The notes below the pieces were generated by a model. It made no database searches. It was given only the letters and a program-made list of their open reading frames with translations, and was not told the origin of the DNA. This document shows positions 1 through 10,065 of a stretch of 64,000 nucleotides of DNA, in pieces (position 1 is the first letter of the stretch; the number at the start of each line of letters is the position of its first letter). Both the position numbers and the translations under genes were made by a program. The DNA is taken from contig JAGUCH010000002.1 in NCBI GenBank assembly GCA_019096065.1, positions 11,792,501 to 11,856,500 of the forward strand. The letters run 5' to 3'. The DNA is from Paracyclopina nana. Its lineage: Eukaryota; Arthropoda; Copepoda; Cyclopoida; Cyclopettidae.

Positions 1-2
1 AA

Positions 3-149
3 CTCGGATCAACTACATCCACAATTGTCATTGTGGTCGTCGTGCTTCTCGTTTTGGCCCTGCTCGCTTCGGTCGGAGTTGCTTTCTACTTTAGGCGGAA
101 ACGGAACGCGGAATTGGCCGAAATGAGAGCATCTCCGCAAGAGAGATGA
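3..149 (+). CDS. 3' end of a single-pass membrane protein (partial)
   Basis: Only the last 48 codons lie in the window. The frame begins at base 3 and ends in TGA at 147-149. It encodes a run of about 25 hydrophobic residues rich in V, L and A, followed by a stop-transfer cluster (FRRKRN) and a short 18-residue polar tail. This is the layout of a type I membrane protein with a small cytoplasmic tail. An AATAAA at 237-242 on the plus strand could be its polyadenylation signal. The ectodomain lies left of the window, so I cannot name the family. Confidence 0.6.
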   Translation, partial: LGSTTSTIVIVVVVLLVLALLASVGVAFYFRRKRNAELAEMRASPQER

Positions 150-236
150 GCATTGAGCAAATAGATTATTTATTATGCAACTCTCCTGCTTCTCCAAAGA
201 AAAAACTCCTCTGCTCCATCATTATTATATGAATGC

Positions 237-242
237 AATAAA
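237..242 (+). promoter_or_regulatory. Candidate polyadenylation signal AATAAA
   Basis: A perfect AATAAA lies 88 nt after the TGA of the membrane protein gene. Its spacing suits that gene's 3' end. The minus-strand PLAC8 gene ends at 251, so the two 3' UTRs probably overlap. Confidence 0.5.
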
Positions 243-250
243 TACGCTAG

Positions 251-700
251 TTAGATTGGGAAAAGCCCCTCGGAGCTCGGATCGCGCTTCTTCAGCTCCT
301 TGCTCACTTGGCAATTGACGCAATTTCCGCAGCAGCAAGAGCACAAAACGTCAGTCATGGTGTCACCCTGCAAAATGATGGTTGATTCGTGTGGCCAGAA
401 TGCGGGAAACCAACGATAACTCACCTCTATGCCAAATTTCTCCCTCGTTTTGCTTCTCAACGCGAAAATTGTGCACACTGGGCAGCAGTAGGCCCCCAGG
501 CAATAGAGTGGCACACTCTCCCCCAGCCTCTTTGCGCTGTCGCAAACCATGCAAAGGAAACAGCAAGTTCCAAAGAGACCTGCAAATGTTTCCAATCAAA
601 CGCCAAATTGTCGCTAAATAAGCTGGAAATCTTTACAATTAATGGGGTCTTTGTGGCACTCAAACTCCTTATCCTGCCACTCGTTTTGAACCACGTCCAT
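251..700 (-). CDS. PLAC8/cornifelin-type Cys-rich protein
   Basis: Three exons fit in phase: 637-700, 425-579 and 251-367. The introns are 580-636 and 368-424, each 57 nt with GT-AG ends, and the product is 111 aa. The second intron is a multiple of three and lacks a stop in frame, so an unspliced ORF reads through it. The spliced protein shows the PLAC8 pattern: EWQDKEFECHKDP, then clustered Cys (CCFLCMVC), YCLGAYCCPVC, a KTREKFGIEG stretch and a final CSCCCGNCVNCQ. PLAC8 proteins are small and membrane-associated, with roles including metal handling and cell growth; the role here is not known. The start ATG at 700 gives a conserved W near residue 8, as in relatives. Confidence 0.82.
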
Positions 701-1150
701 TTTGCTTCGCTAGTCCGACTCGAGTAGTGTAGTAGCTACAGTTGTGAAGCAACACGTTCGATTGCTCGTCGCCATAGAAATGTGTCCTGCCCTCTATGAC
801 TACAAAATACAGCTAGGTAATAATCTGGCTGCGTCCACTACAACATTACGTCGGTCATAATGGCCTAACTTCACTGCTAATATGGATTTCGTTTGCATGA
901 AGCTAGTTTTTTTATCAGTTGTATCAGCGGGGAAAAACCAAATGCAGCGCAGTGCATTATCTGGTTTTATGTTTTTCTTTGAATGCACTTAAAACAATGA
1001 ACGTGCGCCTTCATGTATGCATTAATAATGCAAAGGCTACTTAATGTATACGCTTGGCGCCAGGTCAGAAAATGTCAAATGGGGAATAAATGGAGGTGTG
1101 CGCGCATATAGTACAACAAAATTGATGTCTCCCTGAGAAAATGCTGACAA

Positions 1151-1428
1151 TAGCCTTAGTGGAACAACAGTTTTGAGTAGGGATAATTCCTACGCGAGAT
1201 GGCGCTGGGAGCTCCATCGGGGCAGATTATTTTCGTAATTCAAGGGTTTCAGTGGGTTTTAATGGACTTTTGAGGCAAACTTGATGATATTTCGACGCAT
1301 TGAAGGGAGTTTGGCATTTTCAGCTAAGTGTAAACCGAGTTTTAGAGCATTTTTTTTCGGACTGCCCCGATGAGCGACTGAAGCGCCACTCTGTGCTAAA
1401 ATACCGCAACTAAGTTCCACTAAGGCTA
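1151..1428. mobile_element. Small MITE-like inverted-repeat element (278 bp)
   Basis: The ends are inverted copies: TAGCCTTAGTGGAAC at 1151-1165 and its complement at 1414-1428. Further inside, TCGGGGCAG near 1217 and its complement near 1363 extend the arms with mismatches. The element has no ORF and its outer bases are TA, consistent with TA target duplication. It is probably a non-autonomous DNA transposon. Confidence 0.55.
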
Positions 1429-1464
1429 TACACGTAAAAATATACTTTTTACATGATGGAAAAT

Positions 1465-1536
1465 GCCATGTATGGGGATCGAACCCTCTACGCCAGGAAT
1501 AGGAGTCCGACGCTCTACTGACTGAGCTACCATTAC
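1465..1536 (-). tRNA. tRNA-like relic, anticodon CCU (Arg); pseudogene or SINE head
   Basis: The minus strand contains an A-box-like TAGCTCAGTCAG and a B-box GGTTCGATCCC at tRNA spacing. A cloverleaf can be drawn with D stem GCTC/GAGC and loop CTCCTAT giving anticodon CCT. However, the anticodon and T stems each carry one mismatch, and the acceptor stem pairs at only about five of seven positions. This looks like a decayed tRNA or the head of a tRNA-derived SINE rather than a working gene. Confidence 0.45.
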
Positions 1537-3030
1537 AGTTGAAAAAATTGTTGTTAGAATTCCATTTTATTCTTCTTCTAAGCTGAGCTAAGCTTAGTAG
1601 AAGAGTAGAGTCTCTATCAGAGATACCAGATAAAACTTAACCTAACACATCTTTTAGCTCGAAAAAGTGCCAAATCCAAAATGCACAATTTTTAATTGAT
1701 TGATTAACGCTTTCAATTACTCTTGACCTACTGAGGGCCTCTCGACCCAAGCCTTCAAAGTAATGGTTCAGATGCTCTGTCAAGATTGCCTGGTCTGGTA
1801 ACTTCATTAACATTTGAAAATTTCTTTCCATCATATAAAATCGTATATATATGTAAACTAATTATAAAACAGGCTTACAAAATATCTGAGCTCATTTTGC
1901 AAAGTAAAATCTCGTAGCATTACTTGGCTCTCGCAAGCTCGAGCCCGCAAAAATGCCACTCGATTTTTACTTTACAAAATTTGCTCAGCTATTTTATTAG
2001 CTTGTTTTATAAATTGTTTACATATATAAATAGATATAGTGTGGCTAGGGTCGTAACCAATTAAAATATGTCCAAATGGTCATTATTGAATGCTGTCATA
2101 TTGACTGAAAAAAAGCAGCTGCTCTTGTAACCCGAATAAATCTTTAGAAATTAATTATTATAGTTGCTTGAAAAACGTCTCGCTTATTAAAAATTCAACA
2201 ACTGACTCGTGATTCATTGACAGAATGCCAACCAGGAGAATTTTTCTCATCATCTGCGCTACTTGCCTCTTTATTTACTATTCGACTTGATCAGTTACAT
2301 AAATTATCTCAGTCTCAGCGAAAAAGTGCTCAGCTGTCACTCAACACTCACTAGTAAAGTAGTGCTGAATTACCGAATGTCAACTATCGATGACAAAAAA
2401 ATCAATTGCAATATTCTTGGCCATTTGATCTATAACCAGCTGCGACGCAGGAAAATTGCAGGTAGGTGACATTGCTTCTAGTAAGTTCGTTTCTGAAAAA
2501 TTAGCCCAAAAAACAATTAATAGAAAGCGTGCGATTTAAATGAGGTAGTTTTTCCAGTTTGTATGACTGCTTTGTAGTAATTACAAAAGTAATGACCATA
2601 ATGTGGTCAGGCCCACTTAATTCATTTCAATCGTTATAATTGATTATTGAGGCCTTAATTCCATCGATTTTTGCTTATATTTATAGCTTGATCAGATTAT
2701 GGGTATAGCTACGCAAATGCGGCTCGATCAATCTTAATTGTTTTGTCGACTTATTCACTTCTGCATTTTAAAGTGGTAAAAGCTTCAGGTGAAGTTTATG
2801 GGGAAAAATAGGCTGCCAAATTCCACAAAAGATTCGGATCTTTTCTTTGTGGCGTTTTCTTGCAGATATTAGCCATTTTCATGCTTCAGTAGAAGGCAGC
2901 TCTGTGTAAAGCAGATGATCATCTGCCAGAGTGCAGCACTGCTCTACTGCAGCTATGCAGCAGACAGACGCAATTTAAAGGGACGAGAAAAACAACAAGA
3001 ATGACGCTTTCAAGAATAAACTAGGAAAAT

Positions 3031-4215
3031 ATGGACAGTGTTCTCTGCTTTATCAACGACGTTGGCGCCTCCGTCAAGGGCTCGTTCACAGCCCTAATTA
3101 CCCTTAATTACATCCTGGGCCAAGGCATTGTGAGCCTTTTGAAATGGGCCTTACAAAGCCTGCTCCATCTTTTGTTCACTCTGACAAATGTCATTCAAGT
3201 GCTTTTGGAAGATTTGGCTGTGTTTCTCCTGGAAATGGCCGAAACGGCGGCCTTTTTGGCTGAGCGAATTTCAGCTGCTACTGATGCCACCATTTCTTCA
3301 ATTTGCAATGGCACCCAAGCTGTCTACCATTTCGTGTTCAACCTGTTCAACTCCATTGGCACTTCCTTCGCCTGGACGGTCAAATCAGTGTTTGGTGTGT
3401 CAGATCTCATTGGAAAATGTTTAAGCCAGGCTTTTTTCCAACTCGTTGCTTGCGCCAGAGCTCTGCCGCAAACCATTTCTTACCTCTTTCACAATTTACA
3501 CTATGGCTTTAAATCCAGCCTCGAGGCCATCGGAGGCTCTGCTCGAAAGCTCTATTTTACTGCTGAGGCTGCCCCAGTTGAAGCCATGGTGGGCTTTGTC
3601 TCGGCCTCCATGTTTTTGTACCTGTCATTCAAAACGGCCAAGAAAATCATACTCGAGAGGCAAATCACTTCAAGACACGTGGTGCACTGGACTTTCCATG
3701 GCCTTTGTGTCGCCTACTTTTTTGCCATCAACGTCCTCATTGGCTGCGTCCGAAACTTGTTCAGAACTGTGGAATTCACGCTGGGCCACTTGCATGTTCC
3801 GAGGTTCCACCATGCTGGCGACAGCGATGTGGAGGACGAGGAAGCTGATCCGGACACAATTCCAGCCGAAGCCCTGGATGACTCGGATGCTGAAGAAGAC
3901 GAACGGCTGGACCGTAGACGTAGAAACTACGAGTTTCTTATAAGACGACGCAACGAGAGACGTTCCAAGTCGAAAGCCAAAGCTACTGATGAGGTGGAAG
4001 ATTTGCTGTTCGAACAAGTCGAGAGGGAACGAGAGGACAAGTTGTGTGTCATTTGCCAAGACCAAGAAAAATGCATCATGATCCTGCCCTGTCGCCACTT
4101 GTGTATTTGCCAAAATTGCCAAATTCATCTGATGCAAAGGAACAACCATGCACACAGCGGAACTTGCCCAATCTGTCGCAAAAACGTGAAGCAGACGATC
4201 AAAGCGTACTTATGA
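3031..4215 (+). CDS. RNF26: RNF26-like membrane-bound RING E3 ubiquitin ligase
   Basis: A single-exon ORF of 394 aa. The N-terminal two thirds has several hydrophobic helices (about residues 20-70, 85-150, 185-205 and 220-245). An acidic and Arg/Lys-rich cytosolic linker follows (about 265-335). The C-terminal RING starts at Cys339 (CVICQ) and continues with LPCRHLCIC, CQIHL and CPICRK, ending in KAYL. In RNF26, an ER-resident ligase, a multi-pass N-terminus is followed by this same C-terminal RING spacing and a very similar tail. Known RNF26 anchors in the ER membrane and helps position endosomes; the same role is inferred here. It converges with the chitin-binding gene, with stop codons only 15 nt apart. 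Confidence 0.85.
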   Translation: MDSVLCFINDVGASVKGSFTALITLNYILGQGIVSLLKWALQSLLHLLFTLTNVIQVLLEDLAVFLLEMAETAAFLAERISAATDATISSICNGTQAVYHFVFNLFNSIGTSFAWTVKSVFGVSDLIGKCLSQAFFQLVACARALPQTISYLFHNLHYGFKSSLEAIGGSARKLYFTAEAAPVEAMVGFVSASMFLYLSFKTAKKIILERQITSRHVVHWTFHGLCVAYFFAINVLIGCVRNLFRTVEFTLGHLHVPRFHHAGDSDVEDEEADPDTIPAEALDDSDAEEDERLDRRRRNYEFLIRRRNERRSKSKAKATDEVEDLLFEQVEREREDKLCVICQDQEKCIMILPCRHLCICQNCQIHLMQRNNHAHSGTCPICRKNVKQTIKAYL

Positions 4216-4230
4216 TAGCTAGCCTTTCTT

Positions 4231-5499
4231 TTAAATATATGGTTTATTATTTAGCCCGCCATCAAGAGCTGATTTGGTGCCAATTGGGCTGCAATTGTCG
4301 TCCAGAGGAATTGGGATTTCTCCCGACGAAGTGCAACGGTGCTCGATGTAGGGTCGAATGCAGCATTGCTTTTTGAGGGAGAAAACACCGAGATAATTGT
4401 TGAACATTCCACATCTTTGGCGGCAAAACTTCCAGTCCGAAAAATGTCGATCTTTGTAGCAAATCCAAAAGTAGCTGCAATTCGCCTTATCCTCAAACCA
4501 TCGATCGCCCTGTGATAATCTCTCAGATGAATGCGCATCGAATCTTAAAAATCAAGGTTTTTTTTTACCTCACAAGGACCATTACCGCTACAAGTGTAGC
4601 GTTTACATTCGTTGGCTGGTGGGTCTGTGCAGAAGTACCAGCAAAGCTGCCTACTTTCGTCGTAAAACAAGTCTTGTTCACACCTTTGAACCACTGGCGT
4701 GCATTCGTCTGGCTCAGGGCAGTAGCAATTGATGTAGGTCGAGTTTGATGGATCAGCGAGGTTAGGTAGCAGTTGGGAATCGTACCTGCACTTGTACTTA
4801 TCAAATGGTGTTGTTGCAGTAGTCGTAGTTGTTGTGGTCGGAGTTGTTGAGGTCGTTGTTGTTGTTGTCGTTATTGTTGTAGTCGTAGTTGTTGTAGTCG
4901 TTGTTGTTGAAGTCGTAGTTGTGGTAGTCGTAGTTGTTGAAGTCGTAGTTGGTGTAGTCGTTGTTGGTGTAGTCGTTGTTGGTGTAGTCGTTGTTGGTGT
5001 AGTCGTTGTTGGTGTAGTCGTTGTTGGTGTAGTCGTTGTTGTTGAAGTCGTAGTTGTTGTACTCGTTGATGTTGTAGTCGTAGGTGTTGTAGTCGTAGGT
5101 GTTGGTGCAGTCGTAGGTGTTGTTGAATATTGAGTTGATGTTGGTGGTGAAGCTATAGTTGTTCCACCATCTGGACATTCCTCGTCTGGAACATTGTATG
5201 GCCAATCACAAACTTGTGTCCTAACATTGAATCTTAGCCCTTCGTAGCATTGGTGCTCGTATTCCAGATTGTTGGAACATTGGAGGAACTTGCTGCAATC
5301 AGTGAAATGCTGTCTTAGCTCCGAGTAGTGACACTCATTTCCGTTCGGCCCCAAGAAAATGCCCAGTCCTTTCAGCCTCGAACAACTTGAAGGGCTTACA
5401 GCTAATTGCAAATGTAATTGTGAGCTGTTAACACAGGCAAATTGGTAGAGTTTTACCTAGCAGAGGCAAAAATAGTACGAGGGGTATTTTCAGCTCCAT
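4231..5499 (-). CDS. Secreted mucin-like chitin-binding (peritrophin-type) protein
   Basis: Exons 5457-5499, 4569-5401 and 4231-4509 (introns of 55 and 59 nt) give 384 aa. Exon 1 supplies a signal peptide ([14 protein letters not shown]). An N-terminal CBM14/ChtBD2 domain follows, with its spaced Cys and aromatic residues ([35 protein letters not shown]). Next is a long Thr-rich linker with TTTTP repeats, likely O-glycosylated. Two further Cys-rich segments resemble CBM14 domains, the last one split over the third exon. Such proteins bind chitin in peritrophic matrix or cuticle. The stop codon lies within the 3' UTR of RNF26, so the transcript must run antisense into that gene. Confidence 0.85.
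4810..5150. repeat. Coding minisatellite of the Thr-rich linker
   Basis: This is a degenerate GTT/GTA/GTC triplet array. It includes a nearly exact 15-bp tandem unit (GGTGTAGTCGTTGTT) repeated about six times from roughly 4949 to 5040. On the minus strand it encodes TTTTP units. Such arrays vary readily in copy number. Confidence 0.85.
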
Positions 5500-5805
5500 G
5501 GCTGGGAGAACATTGTCGGTAGTCAACAGTCTTGGCCACAAAGTCTCTTTAATTAGGGCACCATAAATCTGCTATGATAAAACTAGGAAAATAATAAGTG
5601 TCCACGCAATTTATGAATGTAAGATTAATAGCTTTAATGATGGCGCTTATTAAAAAAGCATGCAGAGCGAGGTGACGTCACGGCGCATATTTTGCACGTT
5701 AGTGTTCAAGGATTCAACTGATTTTTTTCTTTGAAAGGCCAAGTGCTTTCACTTTTTGTGGATGGCCTTGCGACAAGTTCAGTATACGAATGAAAGTCTA
5801 GCGCC

Positions 5806-6383
5806 ATGCTGGCTACGAGCTTGCTATTCCTGTTAGTGTTTTTCACTCTGTACATCATTTTTTGGCATCGCCACTTCATAACCATCGTGAAAAGTGAATC
5901 AATGGCACCCACGCTTTCCAGGGGAGACATCCTCATATCAGTCATTCCTTCTCATATCAACGTTGGGGAAATAGTAATAGGCCTCGTAAAGGTAATGTTA
6001 TGCATAGTACGTATAAAATGTCAACGCTCCGAACGAACCCCTATTTAGCATAGAAATATGCTCCTCTGCCACCGTGTCATCTCAATCACGTACGGTGAAA
6101 ATGGCACGAGGTTCATGACAAAAGGCGATGCCAATGCCGAGGATGACAGGTGGTTGTTCAAGCATGAAAAACTGAGCGGTTTCCCCAAGGAGGATATTTT
6201 GGGCAAAGTCTACGCTCGCATTCCTATCGTAGGTCGTCCAATTATGAGCGTGCAGGAAACCTTGATGGGCAAAGTAAGATATATATAGAGACAGCAGCAT
6301 GCATATACATTAATTAATCTTGTTTTCAGGCTCTGTTGGCGTGCGCGTGGCTATCTCTGGTGTGGGTCTCTGTTATTCCATAA
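5806..6383 (+). CDS. SEC11: SEC11-type catalytic subunit of ER signal peptidase
   Basis: Exons 5806-5991, 6049-6273 and 6330-6383 (introns of 57 and 56 nt) give 154 aa. An N-terminal membrane helix is followed by KSESMAPTL, with the catalytic Ser at position 32. A His, rather than the bacterial Lys, lies at about position 70 (CHRVISI), and TKGDANAEDDR supplies the Asp near position 95. This Ser-His-Asp set marks the eukaryotic SEC11 group. A C-terminal hydrophobic segment (LLACAWLSLVWVSVI) comes from the third exon. It cleaves signal peptides in the ER lumen. It is slightly shorter than typical SEC11 (about 170-190 aa), mainly at the N-terminus. It converges with FAM20, with stops 64 nt apart. 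Confidence 0.85.
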
Positions 6384-6446
6384 ATTGACTATTATCACAG
6401 CAACATTTTACAACTCAATCATATGTGATCATCGCGTGATATCGCG

Positions 6447-9400
6447 TTAGCTGAATGCTTTGTCGTTTTCCACGGCGTCCGTGCCGCTGTCATAGAGATC
6501 ATCGTGGCTGAAGATGACTTCGGTCGGACTTTTGGCCTCGAGCAAGCATTCCCGGACGACTCGGAGAATCAGACCCACGCGCCGATCCACAGCCTCGTAA
6601 TGGGCATCCAGAAGGACTGGCCTCACCGGATCCGCGTCTAAGCTCGCTTTCAAAGTCTGCCCCAAACTGGGCCCGCTTGTGGAACTGTGGAAGCTCAAAA
6701 GAGTCTCGAGCGTTGAGGAACGCATCATGCAGCATTGGTAGATTGGAGCCAGAATGGACAGCTCGTCATGGCTGACCTTGCCAAAGCCCCGGCCGTGATC
6801 CAGATGGAGAGGATAGGTGAAGTTGCCAAAGGGCTGACAAAGAGTGCTTCTTTAATTAGCACGGTATGCTTTGGCTGACAATGATCAAGAATACCTTCAA
6901 GGTCTCGTAGTGATGTCGGTCCATGTTGCCCATGAGGAAGTCGAGCACCGCCATGTCCATGATGTCCAGCAGGCGTCGGCCTTTGTTATACGGAATGACT
7001 TCTTTGACGAACTCGCAGTATTCATCGTCAGTCTCCCAATTGGCCTTGCGCCTTTTGTGGTAGGAGCGACGCCACGGATGCCTCCAAGTCTTCCTCGGGG
7101 CAATTGTCTGGAAAAGCGAATTATTGCATACCACATATATGTATATAGTGCATAAATGAAGCAGCTACTTTCGATGGAAGAAAGGCCGCCAGGCTGGCCT
7201 CAAGGTTGTCGGGGTGGCCACAGATGGCGTGGCTCGTATCACAGTAGTAGCTACATTTGCCATGGAAGCACAAATTGCCAGCTGGACTGATGAAGAATGT
7301 CTTGAGCAGGTCCGTTTCGGCCAGCTCGTAGATATCGGTGGTGATGTTGATGTGCCTGCCACTGACAGGAACCGCGCGGCGAAACCCGAGGAGCCGATCC
7401 AGGTGGAAAGCGGCAATTTCCGCGTTATGCCGCTCAAAGTCCGTGAAGTAAAAGTGGTCCGGCAGCGTTTCTTGTGACCTCGAAAATCGCATCGGTTTGA
7501 ACAGGGCCTCGCCGCCGTCGACAAAGTCCACGATCAGCTTGAACTGCGTCCCGCCCTCCTTCTGAGTGATGGCCTCGAATCTGGAGCTGGCCATGCTCTC
7601 CAATATTGCACGGATGAGCGTCTCATCGCGGTCAGAGTAGATGGCCTCTTCTGACACGCCCAGCTGAAATCGATCCCAAATGGTGGAATTGGGCAAAATG
7701 CTCACATTCGCCAGTTGGCCTATCGTTTTGGGATGGGTCCCTCTCTGGCCTGGATAATAAAAAAAAAAATTAATCGTTGGCTTTCCCACCGGGGAAGATG
7801 CGTATATTGTGGCGATGATCACCTTCTAGGGAGGAGGAGATTTGAAGCAACAAATCTTCCCAAATCCCCTGCTGCTTCTTGAGGACGTTATCCAACGCTA
7901 CTTGAACGTCCTCGAACTCATCTTTGACCTCCTCGGCCACCGGAGGCTCCTGCACGTAAAATAATACATTTATTACCTACTCTGGCATATCCTCCAAATT
8001 AGATTACGGAAGGTTTGATGCACCTTTCCAAAGCTGGCATCAATCATTTGCAATTTATCTTGAGCGTGCATCGTTGTTTTAAGAACTATAATTACCCGAG
8101 TTTCTGATTTATGTACTTTATATAAGGTATATCGAGCTATATATATGTTTTTGATAGTTGCGCGAAAGTCGATCGCACAAGTGTGAGCCGAGTTTTTCAG
8201 ATGGCTGCAGCACATTTTCATTCATGTCTAGATCCTTTGACGATGCATTCATAGTTTTTAGATTGTCACCCAGGATTATAATGAAAAATGCTCTAATGAA
8301 AAACTTGGTGCAATAAAAAGTTTCAGAATCAGCATTGCAATAAAAGTTACTATAACATTACGCTGTGCTCACTACAGTATATGCTATTGTAAAAGGGAGG
8401 GCTCGTGCTGCATATTTAGTGTCATTTTGACCCAAAAGTTAAGTTTGTGTAATTTTCCCTTCATTAATGTTTAATGGACGCATTCAACATTTGCTTGTAT
8501 ATACTGCATGGCTTGAAGTAAATCTATAAATAACTCTTTGTTGCTGAAACGTGTTTCTTGGAATTTTTGCTTCTCAGCTGAATAGTGTGTGGTTTTTCTG
8601 AAAAAAATGTGGACTTTTAGAGTTGGTAAACCAGTTTCCGTGTGTACTACTGGTTGGACAGATTTTTTGTTCCTCTCATACATGCTTCATCTACTCTAAA
8701 TTGATCATTCCTTACTTAAAGGATAAATGACAACGGTTGTACTAAAGTGTACTTAAAAAGCTATCAAAAAATCGATTCAAGCATAACGGTGATTTTTTTC
8801 GGCTACTTCATTTTTCAAGAGCATCTGGAGGAAAACTAAGCAAAAATGTGAAGAAACGTTACCTCATAAAAAGTACTAATGAAAGGCTACAGCTCATCCG
8901 TTTCGTGATATCTCGAGATTATGCCCATTTTCCCACAAATAACCCTTTCATATCCTTCACGAACGCCTATTTTTCTCATTACCACCCTGCCAGCAATATG
9001 GCATTGTAAATTATCAATGCTACTATCTTTCTTCTCTTCTGTAATTAGTAAGTTTGTTATCGAAAAAATCTAGCCAAGGCAACTGCTTCATGCTTCCTAT
9101 TAATTTTAGTACACAATTGCTTCATATTAAGTTGAATATGAGAACAAAAAGAATAACAAGGACTTGAATGCACCAAGCTTTGAATGTGCTGACTCATCAA
9201 GCTGTAATGTTTTATATAATGAGTCATATAGAAAAGGCATTTGATTAAAAGCTACAATTGTAGCCTGATAACCCAGTTCTACTAAGTGAAAGGTGAACGC
9301 CGCATTTTCTGCTCATTTCCCTGCCTGCATGCTTTTGCAGTCGTCTTGGCAACTTTAAATAAATGATAAACCTAACCACATTGTTGCCGTATATAGTGTA

Positions 9401-10065
9401 TTTCCCGAAATGTGCTTCCATTTCCCTCGGCGGCAAAATCTCATAAAGTAGCGTGCAAATCCATCCATCCTGTCGTCACAGGAATGGGCCAACGAGACTC
9501 TTTTTCTACTTTGGCTGAAATTGAATAATGCACTTCTGCCACTACAGCAGCTAGCGTTATGCTATATTGCTTTTGCGGCGAGAACATACGGAAAAACGTG
9601 CGAATATTTTTTTCAGCCAGGATCTAATTTAATTGCACAGGAAGTGGGTTTTCACCAGATACGCAGCCATAGCTAGACATCATCGTTTTCTTCTACGTCA
9701 ATCAAAATCGTTTTTATCTCGAGAATTACTGCAGTTACCTTTATTTCCTGCAAGGCTGCCACTGATTCCGATAGGTGATCTGCTTTTGGCTGTCTTCCGT
9801 GATCCTCGTGGAGAACGGGTTGAGCCGCCGCCGCCGAATTTCCCTGCTGTTGGCCACTGTTCCCACTCGAGTCCGTCTTTTGAAGGTTGCGCTGCATAAA
9901 AGTCTTCACGGAAGATGTCTGCTGAGGATTCTTTATTATGCCGTGATGCGGTCCCGAGCCGGAGTTGATGTGCACGGGCAGCTCGAGCGTTTCGAGGACC
10001 AGTATGAGAATGATGGCCACGCCGAAGCCGAGGCCGGCCGCCAGTAGCCTCTCTTTGAGCTTCAT
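6447..10065 (-). CDS. FAM20C: FAM20C-like secretory-pathway kinase
   Basis: Five exons: 9739-10065, 7823-7949, 7169-7749, 6895-7107 and 6447-6833, giving about 544 aa. The first intron is long (1.8 kb) and the others are 61-73 nt. The N-terminus is a type II signal anchor (residues 7-27). The kinase region has [22 protein letters not shown], the catalytic MDRHHYE (Asp about 408) and the metal-binding LDHGRGFG (Asp about 428). The 20-residue gap between these Asp matches human FAM20C, as do the paired Cys. FAM20C phosphorylates S-x-E motifs of secreted proteins in the Golgi. FAM20B is the alternative, but the WRRSYHKR block favours FAM20C. The exon 2 donor is uncertain: a second donor at 7789, also in phase, would add 11 residues and leave a 40-nt intron. 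Confidence 0.85.
7950..9738. other. Long first intron of the FAM20C-like gene
   Basis: AT-rich non-coding sequence with no ORF I can support and no repeat I recognise. It is much longer than the other introns of the gene, so regulatory elements may sit here, but I see no specific site. Confidence 0.5.

Larger units (their letters stand above)
701..3030. other. Gene-poor intergenic stretch
   Basis: I see no convincing gene. It holds a small inverted-repeat element (1151-1428) and a tRNA-like relic (1465-1536). At 2226-2475 there is a short open stretch with an ATG-led hydrophobic peptide and a good donor (GCAG then GTAGGT at about 2460). This could be a first exon, but I could not join it to anything. 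Confidence 0.5.

Noticed and set aside
637-680. A non-canonical GA-AG or AT-AG intron in the PLAC8-like gene (donor at CAGGATAAGG)
   Set aside because: A canonical donor GTAAAG at 636 gives the right phase and a much better family match, so no unusual splicing is needed.
1465-1536. Functional tRNA-Arg
   Set aside because: The acceptor, anticodon and T stems all carry mismatches, so I list it as a relic.
2822-2850. Stem-loop CCACAAAAGAT / ATCTTTT...TTTGTGG
   Set aside because: Imperfect with a bulge, no conserved partner or processing signal; too weak to call an RNA element.
4792-5205. Val-rich (plus) and Asn/Asp/Tyr-rich (minus) ORFs over the Thr-rich linker
   Set aside because: They are other frames of a triplet repeat coding for TTTTP on the minus strand.
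7750-7789. A 40-nt intron in the FAM20C-like gene
   Set aside because: It is shorter than any other intron in the window; a donor at 7822 gives 73 nt in the same phase. I keep it as a possible alternative only.
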